Of a stretch of 38,395 bases of DNA, positions 13,790 through 22,318 are shown piece by piece (the stretch's first letter is position 1; each line of letters begins with the position of its first letter). The stretch spans positions 1 through 38,395 of the forward strand of contig NZ_MDZA01000306.1 of assembly GCF_001816125.1 (NCBI RefSeq), read 5' to 3'. The DNA is from Hymenobacter coccineus. Lineage in GTDB: Bacteria > Bacteroidota > Bacteroidia > Cytophagales > Hymenobacteraceae. The position numbers and the translations under genes are program-made. The notes under the pieces were generated by a model. The model saw nothing but the letters and a program-made list of their open reading frames with translations, did no database searches and was not told where the DNA came from.

Positions 13790-14710
13790 CTAGTGCACTG
13801 AGAACCGATAGGCGGCGGGCGTGAGGCCGGTTTTGCTTTTGAACAAGCGGCTGAAGTACTGCGGGTACTCGAAGCCGAGCCGGAAAGCGGTTTCGTTGAC
13901 CGTGAGCGAAGTGCTGAGCAGCAGCTGCTTGGCCCGCTCGATTAGGGCGTGGTGGATGTGCTGCTGCGTGTTCTGGCCGGTGAGGGAGCGCAGCAGGTCG
14001 CTGAGGTAGGCCGGCGACACGTGCAGCGCGTCGGCGAAGTGCTGCACGGTGGGCAGTGGCTGCTCGCCGCCCTGGGCAAAGTAGGCGGTCAGCAGCGCCT
14101 CGAAGCTGCTGAGCAGGTCGTGCTCGGCGGGCCGGCGCGTGAGGAACTGCCGGTGGTAGAAGCGGTTGGCGTAGTTGAGCAGCACGTCGAGCTGCGACAC
14201 CAGCACGTCCTGGCTGAAGCCGTCGGTGGGCTGGCCGTACTCCAGCTGCATGCTGTGCAGCACGCCGTCGACCATGGCTTCCTCGCGGGCCGAGAGGTGC
14301 AGCGCCTCGTGCACCTGGTAGGAGAAAAAGCCGTAGCCGGCCATTTTCTGGGCCAGCGGGTACTTGTGCAGCAGGTCGGGGTGGAAGGCAAGCAGCCAGC
14401 CGCTGAGCTCCGACGTGTCCACGGTTTCGTTGTTCTCGCACATTTGCCCGGGTGCGTAAAACGCCAGCACGCCCTCGCTGAAATCGTAGGCGCGGTGACC
14501 GTATTGGATGGTGCCTTTCAGGTTTTTCTTCAGCGCGATGATGTAGAGCTGCCGAAACGCCGGGCCCACCAGGGACGGCGCCGGGGCCCCGCGGTGCTGG
14601 GCCAGGTCGACGATGGTGAGCAGCGGGTGCGCCGGGCTCGGAAACCCAAAGTGCTGGGTAAAGTCCGATACCGAGGCCAGCACACGGAAGTCTTTGGCAG
14701 TGTGTTTCAT
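13790..14710 (-). CDS. AraC-family transcriptional regulator
   Basis: Regulator of 306 residues with a C-terminal double helix-turn-helix of the AraC/XylS type (about 205-302): VQHFADALHVSPAYLSDLLR, then the second helix-turn-helix in VNETAFRLGFEYPQYFSRLF with the closing KSKTGLTPAAYR. The N-terminal part (to about 190) is a cupin-like sensor with FYAPGQM and an aromatic-rich half. It is the last gene of a minus-strand group with two aldo-keto reductases and an alpha/beta hydrolase; the hydrolase gene ends 16 bases upstream. AraC regulators of this subgroup commonly activate adjacent reductase genes. Direct repeats of AraC geometry before both reductases (16743 and 17948) are its likely binding sites. 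It is not the E. coli-type arabinose AraC. Confidence 0.93.
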   Translation of the reverse strand: MKHTAKDFRVLASVSDFTQHFGFPSPAHPLLTIVDLAQHRGAPAPSLVGPAFRQLYIIALKKNLKGTIQYGHRAYDFSEGVLAFYAPGQMCENNETVDTSELSGWLLAFHPDLLHKYPLAQKMAGYGFFSYQVHEALHLSAREEAMVDGVLHSMQLEYGQPTDGFSQDVLVSQLDVLLNYANRFYHRQFLTRRPAEHDLLSSFEALLTAYFAQGGEQPLPTVQHFADALHVSPAYLSDLLRSLTGQNTQQHIHHALIERAKQLLLSTSLTVNETAFRLGFEYPQYFSRLFKSKTGLTPAAYRFSVH

Positions 14711-14726
14711 AGGGTAAATTTAAGGG

Positions 14727-15602
14727 TTAAACGTGCTGCGCTAGGAAAGACGCTATTTCCGGGTTTAGCTCCTCGTGAAAACGGGCCCGGTCGAAGCCTG
14801 GTGGGTCTTGCGAGGGCGGAAAGTCGGGGCTGACCCGCGCCGCCGGAAACGGACTCAGGAAGGAAAAATGGCCGGCGTTGGCCACCACCCGGTGCGTGAA
14901 CTGGGCCGGGTCGGGCACCCCGTCGCGCACCAGCTGCGCGTATTCTGGGGGCGTGTGGGCGTCGTGCTCGGCCGAGAGCAGCAGAATGGGCGCTTGCACC
15001 TGGCGCAGGGCCCCCGGGTGGCTGAACCACCCCGTGGCCGGCGCCAGCAGCACCAGGGCCCGCACGCGCCCATCGGCCACCGTGGCCACCGGCTCCGGGG
15101 CCCCGGCTGGCGACTCCCGTGGCCCCGTCATCGGCAGGCCGCCCGCCAAGGCGAGAGCCGCGTAGCCGCCCATCGAGTGGCCGACAATTGCCACGGCGTT
15201 AGGCTTCAATACAGCTGCAAATTGCGGGTGGTGGAGCAACGCATCAGCGGCCAGTTGGAGGTGGTGGGGGCGGGCCACCAGGTTTTGGGCGGTGTACTCC
15301 CAGGTGTTGTTGCCGCGGTGGTTGAAGGGGTGTTCCGGCAGGCCCACCACGAACCCGTGGCGGGCCAAGTAATGGGCCAGCGTGCGGTACACCAACGGCG
15401 TGCTGCCGCCGCCGTGCGACACCAGCACCAGCGGCCACGCGCCGGCTTTGGGCGGGGCCTTTAGCGCGACGTTCAGCTCGTAGGGCCCCAGGCTTTCCGG
15501 CCAGCCCGGGGTGCTGCTGGGGTACAGCACTGTCAGCGGGAAGCTAAGGTTCATCGCCTTATCCTCGACTGCCAGCACGTCGTAGCCTACGTAATCGTTC
15601 AT
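14727..15602 (-). CDS. alpha/beta hydrolase (dienelactone hydrolase / PAF-acetylhydrolase-like)
   Basis: Serine hydrolase of the alpha/beta fold, 291 residues from the ATG at 15602 (MNDYVGYDVLAVEDKAMN). A longer form from a GTG at 15671 would overlap the preceding reductase stop by one base (TAGTG) and is possible, but its extra residues show no family pattern. Nucleophile elbow VGHSMGGYAAL, oxyanion region LVLVSHGGGSTPLVYRTLAH, acid region in LLLSAEHDAHTPPEY and catalytic His in VANAGHFSFL. The domain order fits predicted dienelactone hydrolases and bacterial PAF-acetylhydrolase-like esterases. No signal peptide. Context: between an aldo-keto reductase and the AraC regulator on the same strand, so it is probably part of the same detoxification or small-molecule conversion module. 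Substrate unknown. Confidence 0.88.
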   Translation of the reverse strand: MNDYVGYDVLAVEDKAMNLSFPLTVLYPSSTPGWPESLGPYELNVALKAPPKAGAWPLVLVSHGGGSTPLVYRTLAHYLARHGFVVGLPEHPFNHRGNNTWEYTAQNLVARPHHLQLAADALLHHPQFAAVLKPNAVAIVGHSMGGYAALALAGGLPMTGPRESPAGAPEPVATVADGRVRALVLLAPATGWFSHPGALRQVQAPILLLSAEHDAHTPPEYAQLVRDGVPDPAQFTHRVVANAGHFSFLSPFPAARVSPDFPPSQDPPGFDRARFHEELNPEIASFLAQHV

Positions 15603-15670
15603 CTTGGCTGTTTTAACGGCAAATTCGCCCTGCGCAACGGCAACGCCCAGCCGGGCCACCGCGCGGGGCA

Positions 15671-16666
15671 CTAAAACCCGGCCGGATACGCCGCGCCGGC
15701 CGCGCTGCCCACCGGCATGATGGCGTCGAGGGCCCCCAGCTCGGCCGCGGTAAGTACGATGCTAGCGGCGTCGACATTGGCCTCTAGGTACTTGCGGCGC
15801 TTAGTGCCGGGGATGACTACTACGTCCTGCGCCAGTACCCAAGCCAGGGCCAGCTGCGCGGCCGTCACGCCTTTGGCGGCGGCGAGGGTTTGCAGCTTCT
15901 CCACCAGGGCCAGGTTCTGGTAGAAATTTTCGCCCTGGTAGCGGGGGAAGAAGCGGCGCGAGTCGTTAGCTTCGAAGTCGTCGGGCGTCTTGATTTCGCC
16001 CGATAAAAAGCCCCGGCCCAGCGGCGAGTAGGCCACGAAGCCGATGCCCAAGTCGCGCGTGGCCTGCACGATGCCTTCGTCCTCCACGCGGCGGTCGAAG
16101 AGCGAGTATTCCGATTCGAGGGCCGAAATGGGGTGGATGGCGTGGGCGCGGCGCAGCACGTCGGCGGGCACTTCGCTCAGGCCCAGGTAACGCACCTTGC
16201 CTTCTTCCACGAGGCGGCTCATGGCGCCCACGGTGTCCTCAACGGGGGTGGCGGGGTCCACGCGGTGCAGGTAGTAGAGGTCCACGTAGTCGGTGCCTAG
16301 GTTGCGCAGCGAGCGTTCGATGGACTTGCGCACGTACTCCGGCCGGCCGTTGTAGCCACCGGTCCAGTTTTCGGCGTCGTCCACTTCGAAGCCAAACTTG
16401 GTGGCAATGGTGAACCGGTCGCGCCGGCCGGCGATGGCGCGGCCCACCAGGCGCTCATTCGACATGGGGCCGTAGAGGTCGGCCGTGTCGAGCATGGTGA
16501 CGCCCAGTTCCAGGGCCCGATCCAGGGTGGCCAGGCTCTCGGCTTCGTCGGCCGCGCCGTACACGCTCATGCCGTTTATGCCGCCGGTCATGCCCATGCA
16601 GCCCAGGCCTTCGACGGATACTTGCAGGCCCTGGGTACCCAAGGCTACTTGTTTGATGGTGCTCAT
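15671..16666 (-). CDS. aldo-keto reductase
   Basis: NAD(P)H-dependent oxidoreductase of the aldo-keto reductase superfamily, 331 residues from the ATG at 16666 ([20 protein letters not shown]). The catalytic tetrad can be seen: Asp in MLDTADLYG, Tyr in the same motif, Lys in [10 protein letters not shown] and His in LYYLHRVDP. The cofactor-binding end has [15 protein letters not shown]. The sequence belongs to the AKR13-like group of plant and bacterial reductases that act on aldehydes or ketones. It has its own promoter, with two direct-repeat operator units at 16743-16775, and probably continues into the hydrolase and araC genes. Confidence 0.93.
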   Translation of the reverse strand: MSTIKQVALGTQGLQVSVEGLGCMGMTGGINGMSVYGAADEAESLATLDRALELGVTMLDTADLYGPMSNERLVGRAIAGRRDRFTIATKFGFEVDDAENWTGGYNGRPEYVRKSIERSLRNLGTDYVDLYYLHRVDPATPVEDTVGAMSRLVEEGKVRYLGLSEVPADVLRRAHAIHPISALESEYSLFDRRVEDEGIVQATRDLGIGFVAYSPLGRGFLSGEIKTPDDFEANDSRRFFPRYQGENFYQNLALVEKLQTLAAAKGVTAAQLALAWVLAQDVVVIPGTKRRKYLEANVDAASIVLTAAELGALDAIMPVGSAAGAAYPAGF

Positions 16667-16711
16667 AATTAATTGGTTGTAATGCTCAATAAAGCGGGTT
16701 GCTTTACTGTG

Positions 16712-16775
16712 CAAAGGTCCGGGCGCATCCCGGGGCCCCAGCTACACAAACCGCTGTTTGTGGTATACAAAACGC
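16712..16775 (-). promoter_or_regulatory. promoter with direct-repeat operator before the aldo-keto reductase at 15671
   Basis: On the plus strand TACACAAACCGC (16743-16754) is followed by TATACAAAACGC (16764-16775), a direct repeat with a period of 21 bp, two helical turns. On the minus strand a -7-like GACCTTTG occupies 16712-16719; the nearest repeat begins 24 bases upstream of it, over the place of the -33 box. This is how class II AraC-type activators bind. The start codon is at 16666. Confidence 0.65.
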
Positions 16776-16810
16776 TGCGCCGGGGCCCCCGCCGTTGCCC
16801 CGCCGGGGCC

Positions 16811-17860
16811 CTATTGCCAGCCCGCCACGGGGTGGCCGCCGAAGATGCCGCGGTTCACGGCGGGCCCGAAAATGGGGTAGGGGAAGGTGGGCTCGGGCGC
16901 ACTGGCTTCGTTTAGGGCCCCCAGCTGCGCGGGCGTGAGGCGCAGGTCGAGCGCGGCCAGGTTGTCGGCCAGCTGCGCCGTTTTGCTGGCCCCGATGATG
17001 AGCGAGCTTACGCCCGGCTGCGCCGCGGCCCAGGCCAGGGCCACCTGCGCCAGCGGCTGGCCGGCCTCGGCTGCCACCGTCCACAGCGCGTCGAGCACGG
17101 CCCAGTTGCGGTCGGTGAACTTGCTGTTGCCGAACGGATTGGGGCCGGTGAGGCGACCGTCGCCGGTGGCCCCGGCGCCTTGGCGCTGGTACTTGCCGGC
17201 CAGGAAACCGGCTGCCAGCGGGCTCCAGGGCACAATGCCCAGGCCCAGGGCGCGGGCCGCGGGCACGTACTCGCGCTCGATGGTGCGCTCCACGAGCGAG
17301 TACTCGAGCTGCATGGTCACGGGGCCCGGCACGGCGTGCGCGGCGGCCAACGTGGCCATTTGGGTAGCGTACCAGGCGGGCATGTCGGAGAGGCCGAAGT
17401 AGCGGATTTTGCCGGCCCGCACCAGGTCGCCGAGGGTTTGCAGCACCTCGTCGGCGGGCGTCACCGCGTCCCAGGCGTGCAGGTAGTACACGTCCACGTA
17501 GTCGGTTTTGAGCCGGCGCAGGCTGCCTTCCAAGGCCCGGTAGATGTTTTTGCGGCCGTTGCCGCCGCCGTGGGGGTTGCCGGCCTGGCCGTTGAAGCCA
17601 AACTTGGTGGCCAGCACCAGCCGGTCGCGCAGGCCGCGCGCGGCCACGTAGCCGCCCAGCAGCTCCTCGCTGCGCCCGCCGGCGTACACATCGGCAGTGT
17701 CGATAAAATTGCCACCGCCGTCAACGTAGGCATCAAAAATGGCCTGCGACACGTCGTCGGCCGAGCCCCAGCGCTGGGTGCCGAACGTCATGGTGCCCAG
17801 GGCGAGCGGGCTGACCACCAGGCCGGAGCGGCCCAGGGTGCGGTAGTTGGTAAGGGACAT
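16811..17860 (-). CDS. aldo-keto reductase
   Basis: Second aldo-keto reductase of the module, 349 residues, starting at the ATG at 17860 (MSLTNYRTLGRSGLVVSPLA). Catalytic residues: Asp and Tyr in FIDTADVYAGGRSEE, Lys in LVLATKFGF and His in VYYLHAWDA. The C-terminal cofactor segment reads SLIIGASKTAQLADNLAALD. It is closer to the YajO/TAS-like (AKR11/12) group than its neighbour, so the two are not a recent duplication. Its promoter carries the same direct-repeat operator as that of the neighbour, at the same spacing. The substrate cannot be read from the sequence. It may belong to sugar or aldehyde metabolism, given the surrounding arabinose genes, but this is inference. Confidence 0.93.
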   Translation of the reverse strand: MSLTNYRTLGRSGLVVSPLALGTMTFGTQRWGSADDVSQAIFDAYVDGGGNFIDTADVYAGGRSEELLGGYVAARGLRDRLVLATKFGFNGQAGNPHGGGNGRKNIYRALEGSLRRLKTDYVDVYYLHAWDAVTPADEVLQTLGDLVRAGKIRYFGLSDMPAWYATQMATLAAAHAVPGPVTMQLEYSLVERTIEREYVPAARALGLGIVPWSPLAAGFLAGKYQRQGAGATGDGRLTGPNPFGNSKFTDRNWAVLDALWTVAAEAGQPLAQVALAWAAAQPGVSSLIIGASKTAQLADNLAALDLRLTPAQLGALNEASAPEPTFPYPIFGPAVNRGIFGGHPVAGWQ

Positions 17861-17916
17861 AAACTGGGGTTAGCAAAGGGTGAGGGAGGGCCCCGGCGGC
17901 GTCCGCCGGGGCCCCG

Positions 17917-17980
17917 CAAAGGTCTGGGCGTGGCCCGGGGCCCCGGCTATACAAACCGCGGCTTCTGCTACACAAAACGC
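17917..17980 (-). promoter_or_regulatory. promoter with direct-repeat operator before the aldo-keto reductase at 16811
   Basis: Direct repeat TATACAAACCGC (17948-17959) and TACACAAAACGC (17969-17980), period 21 bp, on the plus strand. The -7-like GACCTTTG is at 17917-17924 on the minus strand. The distance from box to first repeat is 24 bases, identical to the promoter at 16712. Confidence 0.65.
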
Positions 17981-17984
17981 AGCA

Positions 17985-18032
17985 GGCCCCGGTTGTCAGC
18001 TTGCCCGACGAGCAAGCTGAACAACCGGGGCC
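17985..18032 (-). terminator. long stem-loop at the end of the arabinose gene series
   Basis: Stem of about 20 bp, GGCCCCGGTTGT-CAGCTTGC against GCAAGCTG-A-ACAACCGGGGCC, with one bulged base and a 7-base loop. It lies 47 bases past the GH36 stop codon and directly before the operator of the next gene. No T-tract follows on the minus strand; the terminator role is inferred from size and place. Confidence 0.55.
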
Positions 18033-18079
18033 CGGCGGGCGCCTGGTTTGCGCAGGGGTGGCTAGTTGCCCGCTGCTTT

Positions 18080-20242
18080 TTATTCCGCCGTCAGCTCCAG
18101 CACGTGGCTGGTGAGGGCCTTGGCATCGGAGTCGCTCACGAGCACGCCCACGTTCAGCAGGTAGTCGCCCGAGTAGGTTTGGCCGTTGGCGGGCAGCGCC
18201 GATTTCTGGCCGGGCATCAGGTTGATTTCGGTGAGGTGGTAGCGGCGGGCGGGGTCCAGGCCCTGGAGCTTCACGGGCAGCACCGTTTCGTGGAAGCGGG
18301 TGCGCAGGTTGTAGCCAAAAAGCACGGCTTTTTGCTGGTTTTCGCCCACGTACATCAGCGCCGCCTGGTTGCCCTCGTAGGGCGAGCGCAGCTTGTACAG
18401 GTCGCCCTGGCCCACCACGGGCCCCAGGCGCCGGTTGTCCTTCACGGCCTGCTGGCTGAACTGCAGCTCGGCGGGCGTCATCTTGGCCACCTCAATGTCG
18501 TAGCCGAGCTTGCCCATCATGGCCACGTCGGTGCGGAATTTCAGGGTTTGCTGCTGGTTCCAGTTGGTGACGTGGCTAGCTAGCGTGTTGGAAGGAAAGA
18601 AGTTGAGGAAACCCCACTGGATGTACACCCGCTCCAGGGCGTCGGTGTCGTCGCTGGGCCAAAACTCGGTGAAGTACTTCAGCCCGCCGTAGTCGGCCCG
18701 GGCCCCGCCGCCCGAGCACAGCATCATGGGCACGTGCGGGTACTTCTGGCGCACGCGGTCGAGCACGCGGTACAGGCCCCGCACGTAGTCCACGTACAGG
18801 TGCGACTGGTCTTTGCCCAGGTGTTGCGAGTACCCGTTGGTAATCATGCGGTTGCAATCCCACTTGAGGTAGGCCGCGCCCTGGCCCAGCTGGGCGTCCA
18901 CGATGCCGTACACGAAATCCTGCACCTTGGGGTTGGTCAGGTCCAGCACCAGCTGGTTGCGGTAGTAGTCCTCGGGGCGGCCGGGCAGCTTCAGCACCCA
19001 GTCGGGGTGTTTCTCATAAAGCTCGCTCTTGGGGTTCACCATTTCGGGCTCAATCCAGATGCCGAACTTGATGCCTTCCTTGGCCGCGGTTTGCACCAAG
19101 TGGCCCACGCCGTGGGGCAGCTTGGCGGTGGTGGGCTGCCAGTCGCCGAGGCCCTGGCGGTCGTCTTTGCGCGGGTACTTGTTGCCGAACCAGCCGTCGT
19201 CGAGCAAAAACAAGTCCACGCCGAGCTTGGCCGCGTCGCCCATTAGGGCGTCCAGCTTGGGCTCGTCGAAGTCGAAATACGTGGCCTCCCAGTTGTTGAG
19301 CAGCGTGAGGCGCGGCTGGGTGCCGTCGAGGGTGCCGCCCTGCTGGCGGGCCCAGCGGTGCAGGTTGCGCGCGGCCTGGCCCTTGCCCTGGGTGCTGTAG
19401 GTAAAGATGAATTCGGGCGTGACGAACGGCTGCCCGGCCGGCAGCGTGTACTCGGACGCGTAGGGGTTGATGCCGGCCGACACGCGCAGGGCCTGCTCGT
19501 TGTCGAGCTCGAAGGCCAGGCGGAAATTGCCCGTCCAGGCCAGGGTGCCGGCCAGCACGTCGCCGGTGGTTTCGGTGGCCAGCTGGTCGAGCGAGAGGAA
19601 GAACGAGGGCGTCTGGTACATGCCGGCGCGGGTGCCGAGCTTGGTGTCGAGCACCTTCACGCCGCTGGTGAGCTGGCTTTCCTGCTGCTGGCCCTCCTCG
19701 GCCCAGTCGCCGTGCAGCTGCGTCAGCCAGTAGTGGGGGGCCTCAAAGTGCAGCATGGCCGAGGCGTAGTTGGTGAGCACCACGGGCTTCTTCTCGCGGT
19801 GCACAATCTCGGTCCAGGTCTTGATGACGTCCTCGCGCTGGTAGGCCACGAAGTGCAGCTGCACCTCCACGGGGTACTTGGGGTCGCGCAGGCGCACGGT
19901 GGTCGTGGTGGCGCCGGCGCTGGTTTGGGCGGTTTCCACGCCCGCGAAACCCAGGGCCAGGCCGGGGTTGCCGTCGGCGTGCACCACGCGCAGGGCGGGC
20001 TCAAACAGGTTGTCGGTGCCGGCGGGCGGGTAGGCTTCGTGGCGCTGGGGCAGCGGCAGGTAATCGGCGGCCGTGGCCAGCCGGGGCCCCAGGTAGGTTT
20101 GGTAAAGCTTCTGGTTTTTGCCTACGGCCAGCACCAGGCTCACGTGCGCGGTTTCGACGACGATGGGCGGGGGGGCGTCCTGGGCACGGGAGGCCAGGGG
20201 CAGGGCAATTAGCAGCCAGTGAAAAACGCGGGGAACTCTCAT
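18080..20242 (-). CDS. secreted GH36 alpha-galactosidase
   Basis: Glycoside hydrolase family 36, 720 residues, with a signal peptide (MRVPRVFHWLLIALPLASRA). The ATG at 20242 is chosen for this; the frame remains open to 20389 but runs through the end of the upstream gene. The N-terminal beta-sandwich (to about 300) is followed by the TIM barrel: LFLLDDGWFG, FGIWIEPEMVNP, catalytic nucleophile in LKWDCNR (D462), the loop LCSGGGARADYG and the acid/base in WPSDDTDALE (D531). It releases terminal alpha-1,6-galactose. Its place behind GH27 (41-bp gap) at the end of an arabinan locus suggests removal of galactose, or the structurally similar beta-L-arabinopyranose, from side chains of pectin or arabinogalactan. 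Confidence 0.94.
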   Translation of the reverse strand: MRVPRVFHWLLIALPLASRAQDAPPPIVVETAHVSLVLAVGKNQKLYQTYLGPRLATAADYLPLPQRHEAYPPAGTDNLFEPALRVVHADGNPGLALGFAGVETAQTSAGATTTTVRLRDPKYPVEVQLHFVAYQREDVIKTWTEIVHREKKPVVLTNYASAMLHFEAPHYWLTQLHGDWAEEGQQQESQLTSGVKVLDTKLGTRAGMYQTPSFFLSLDQLATETTGDVLAGTLAWTGNFRLAFELDNEQALRVSAGINPYASEYTLPAGQPFVTPEFIFTYSTQGKGQAARNLHRWARQQGGTLDGTQPRLTLLNNWEATYFDFDEPKLDALMGDAAKLGVDLFLLDDGWFGNKYPRKDDRQGLGDWQPTTAKLPHGVGHLVQTAAKEGIKFGIWIEPEMVNPKSELYEKHPDWVLKLPGRPEDYYRNQLVLDLTNPKVQDFVYGIVDAQLGQGAAYLKWDCNRMITNGYSQHLGKDQSHLYVDYVRGLYRVLDRVRQKYPHVPMMLCSGGGARADYGGLKYFTEFWPSDDTDALERVYIQWGFLNFFPSNTLASHVTNWNQQQTLKFRTDVAMMGKLGYDIEVAKMTPAELQFSQQAVKDNRRLGPVVGQGDLYKLRSPYEGNQAALMYVGENQQKAVLFGYNLRTRFHETVLPVKLQGLDPARRYHLTEINLMPGQKSALPANGQTYSGDYLLNVGVLVSDSDAKALTSHVLELTAE

Positions 20243-20283
20243 CAGAGGGTGGTTGGGCGGATAAGCGGATGGGCGCGGCGGGG

Positions 20284-22131
20284 TTACTTTCCCGCCTTGG
20301 GCCGGGAAATTCGGTAGAAACCCGCCCCGTGCCGCCGAATGTAAGGCGCAAAACTGCCGTTCTGGGGCCCCAGGGCCCGGCCGCTCCATAAATCCTGCAC
20401 GCGGCTGCCGGCGGGCATGCCCAGCTCGGCCAGCGCCACCGGCACCCGCACCGAGTCGGCGGGCGCGGGCCGCAGCGGGCTTTTGGTGAACACCAGCGCC
20501 TGGAACGTGCCGCCGGTGTTTTGCCCCGCCGCGGCCTGGTCGAGCCCCACGGTGGCCGTGAAGCGCACGTAGCCCGCCGGCAGGTCGTACTCGATGGTGG
20601 AATTGGCGTGGGTGCCGATGCCCGCCGCGTAGGTTTGGCCCGCCACCTTGAGGGGACCACCGCTCACGCTTTTGCCCGCCGTGACTTGGCCCCAGCCGGC
20701 TGTGGCCGTCCGCCAGGGCAGCGAGGCGAGGGCCAGGGTTTTGCCCGCGCCGTCCACCAGCACGGGGTTCAGCCAGTCGGCGTGGTCCCAGGCGGTGCCG
20801 TCGCCGCCGTCGCGCACGTTCAGGTACAGCTTTTGGGCCCCGGCAATGTTCACGTCGAGCGCGGCCTGGGGCCCCTGGCGGTTGATAATTGGGCTGCTGG
20901 CGGCGGCGTCGATGGCGGGGGCCAGCTCCTGGTCTTGGGCGTTGAAGAGGGCGAGGAACTTGTCGCCGGTTTTGGGGTCGTCGGCCACCCAGCCCACCAG
21001 GTCACCGCGCCGGAACAGCTGGCGGTTGTGGGTGCTGGTGCGGTTCACGGCCAGCACGCGCGGGTTGGTAATCAGCGCCAGCGTGGCCGGCGTGTTGCTG
21101 GGCAAGTCGCCGCCGAACATCAGCGGCGAGCGGAACACGCTCCACAGCGTCATCAGCGTGCGCTGCTCGTCGTTGGTGAAGCGCGTTTGGCGGTCGTCGC
21201 CGCGCTCGGCCCGGATGCCCAGGCGGCCCAGCGGCAGCATGTCGGCGTCGGGCCAGGCCCCGGGCATAATGTAGGGCGCCCAGCGCTCGCACACCGCGAA
21301 GTGCTCCTTAAGCTGCTCCCAGCTGTCCCAGAAGTCGCCCACGGTGCGCCACAGGTTGGCGTGTTGCTGGGCGTGGCGGGCGTCGGCAATTGGCGTTTCG
21401 CCCGGCGACATGCTGAACACGATTTTGCGGCCCGTGCGGTCGATGGCCTTGCGGATCAGCTCGATTTCGCCCGCGTGGTAGGGCTCCGAGAGGTCGTCAA
21501 TTTTCACGAAGTCCACGCCCCAAGCGGCGTACAGCTCAAACAGCGAGTTGTAGTATTCCTGGGCCCCGGGCCGGGTGGGCACCACCGTGTACATGTCGTG
21601 CAGCCACGCCGCCTGGCCGTCGGGGCTGTAGATGTCGGCCGCCGTCAGCTTGGTGCCCTTGATGGGCAGCTTGCGCTGCACGGCGATGACGGGCACGCCG
21701 CGCATGAGGTGAATGCCAAACTTCAAGCCCTTGGCGTGCAGGTAATCGGCCAGGGGCTTGAAGCCCTTGCCCCCGGCCGCCGACGGAAACCGGTTGGGCG
21801 CGGGCACGAAGCGGCCGTACTGGTCGATGTTCCAGGCGGGGTCTTTCTCGTTGTAGCCGTGGGCTGTGTCGTTGCCCACGTACCACCGAATATCTACCAC
21901 CACGTACTCCCAGCCGCTGCTTTTCAGGTTTTTGGCCATGTAGTCGGCGTTGGCCTTGGTTTCGGCTTCCGTCACGGTGGGGCCGTAGCAGTCCCAGCTG
22001 TTCCAGCCCATGGGCGGTGTGGAGGCCCATTGGTGGAAGTCGGCTTTGGGGGCTGCCTTTTGGGCAAACGCGGGGGCCGTGCTGCCCAGGGCCCAAACGC
22101 CGCCAAGCAAGAAGTTACGCAGGTGGTTCAT
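20284..22131 (-). CDS. secreted GH27 enzyme with NPCBM domain (alpha-galactosidase or beta-L-arabinopyranosidase)
   Basis: Family 27 glycoside hydrolase, 615 residues, signal peptide MNHLRNFLLGGVWALG... cleaved near AFAQ. The ATG at 22131 is preferred; the frame upstream is coded by the copy-2 inverted repeat. Catalytic domain: PPMGWNSWDCYGP, the long insert around HLMRGVPVIAVQ, nucleophile in VDFVKIDDLS (D212) and acid/base in GAWPDADMLPLG (D297). After the C-terminal beta domain an NPCBM-type carbohydrate-binding module is seen (about 430-545; KLYLNVRDGGDG, AAGIGTHANSTIEYDLP). GH27 contains alpha-galactosidases and also beta-L-arabinopyranosidases; the two substrates differ only at C6. With araBAD and arabinanases next to it, the second activity deserves consideration. 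It is the tenth-to-last step of no known complex; it acts alone outside the cytoplasm. Confidence 0.93.
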   Translation of the reverse strand: MNHLRNFLLGGVWALGSTAPAFAQKAAPKADFHQWASTPPMGWNSWDCYGPTVTEAETKANADYMAKNLKSSGWEYVVVDIRWYVGNDTAHGYNEKDPAWNIDQYGRFVPAPNRFPSAAGGKGFKPLADYLHAKGLKFGIHLMRGVPVIAVQRKLPIKGTKLTAADIYSPDGQAAWLHDMYTVVPTRPGAQEYYNSLFELYAAWGVDFVKIDDLSEPYHAGEIELIRKAIDRTGRKIVFSMSPGETPIADARHAQQHANLWRTVGDFWDSWEQLKEHFAVCERWAPYIMPGAWPDADMLPLGRLGIRAERGDDRQTRFTNDEQRTLMTLWSVFRSPLMFGGDLPSNTPATLALITNPRVLAVNRTSTHNRQLFRRGDLVGWVADDPKTGDKFLALFNAQDQELAPAIDAAASSPIINRQGPQAALDVNIAGAQKLYLNVRDGGDGTAWDHADWLNPVLVDGAGKTLALASLPWRTATAGWGQVTAGKSVSGGPLKVAGQTYAAGIGTHANSTIEYDLPAGYVRFTATVGLDQAAAGQNTGGTFQALVFTKSPLRPAPADSVRVPVALAELGMPAGSRVQDLWSGRALGPQNGSFAPYIRRHGAGFYRISRPKAGK

Positions 22132-22165
22132 TGATAAACTTTTAAGAGCGAGCGGGATGGGCCTC

Positions 22166-22262
22166 AGGCCGTCATGCAGCGCGTAGCGAAGCATCTTTTC
22201 TGCGCCAGTAACATAATTAGTTACGCGAGAAAGATGCTTCGCTACGCGCTGCATGACGGCCT
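22166..22262. repeat. dispersed inverted repeat, copy 2
   Basis: Perfect inverted arms, beginning AGGCCGTCATGCAGCGCGTA, with an inner GTAAC / GTTAC stem like that of copy 1. Relative to copies 1 and 3 the arms read GCGCGTAGC in place of GAGCGCAGC, and both arms changed together. It lies in the gap between the GH43 stop (22319) and the GH27 start (22131), where it may attenuate transcription or protect mRNA ends. Confidence 0.9.
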
Positions 22263-22318
22263 AAGGGTTCCCCTTTTCCTGCCTTTCGGTGCGGCCTGAG
22301 CCTAGCCCAGCCGGGGCC

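Noticed and set aside
17180..18583. Long plus-strand frame across the reductase and GH36 genes
   Set aside because: Spans two genes and their promoter, composition is that of an antisense shadow.
20521..22134. 537-codon plus-strand frame opposite GH27
   Set aside because: Antisense shadow with no domain; GH27 on the other strand is certain.
22132..22254. N-terminal extension of GH27 to 22254
   Set aside because: The extension is translated from the copy-2 inverted repeat; the signal peptide begins at 22131.
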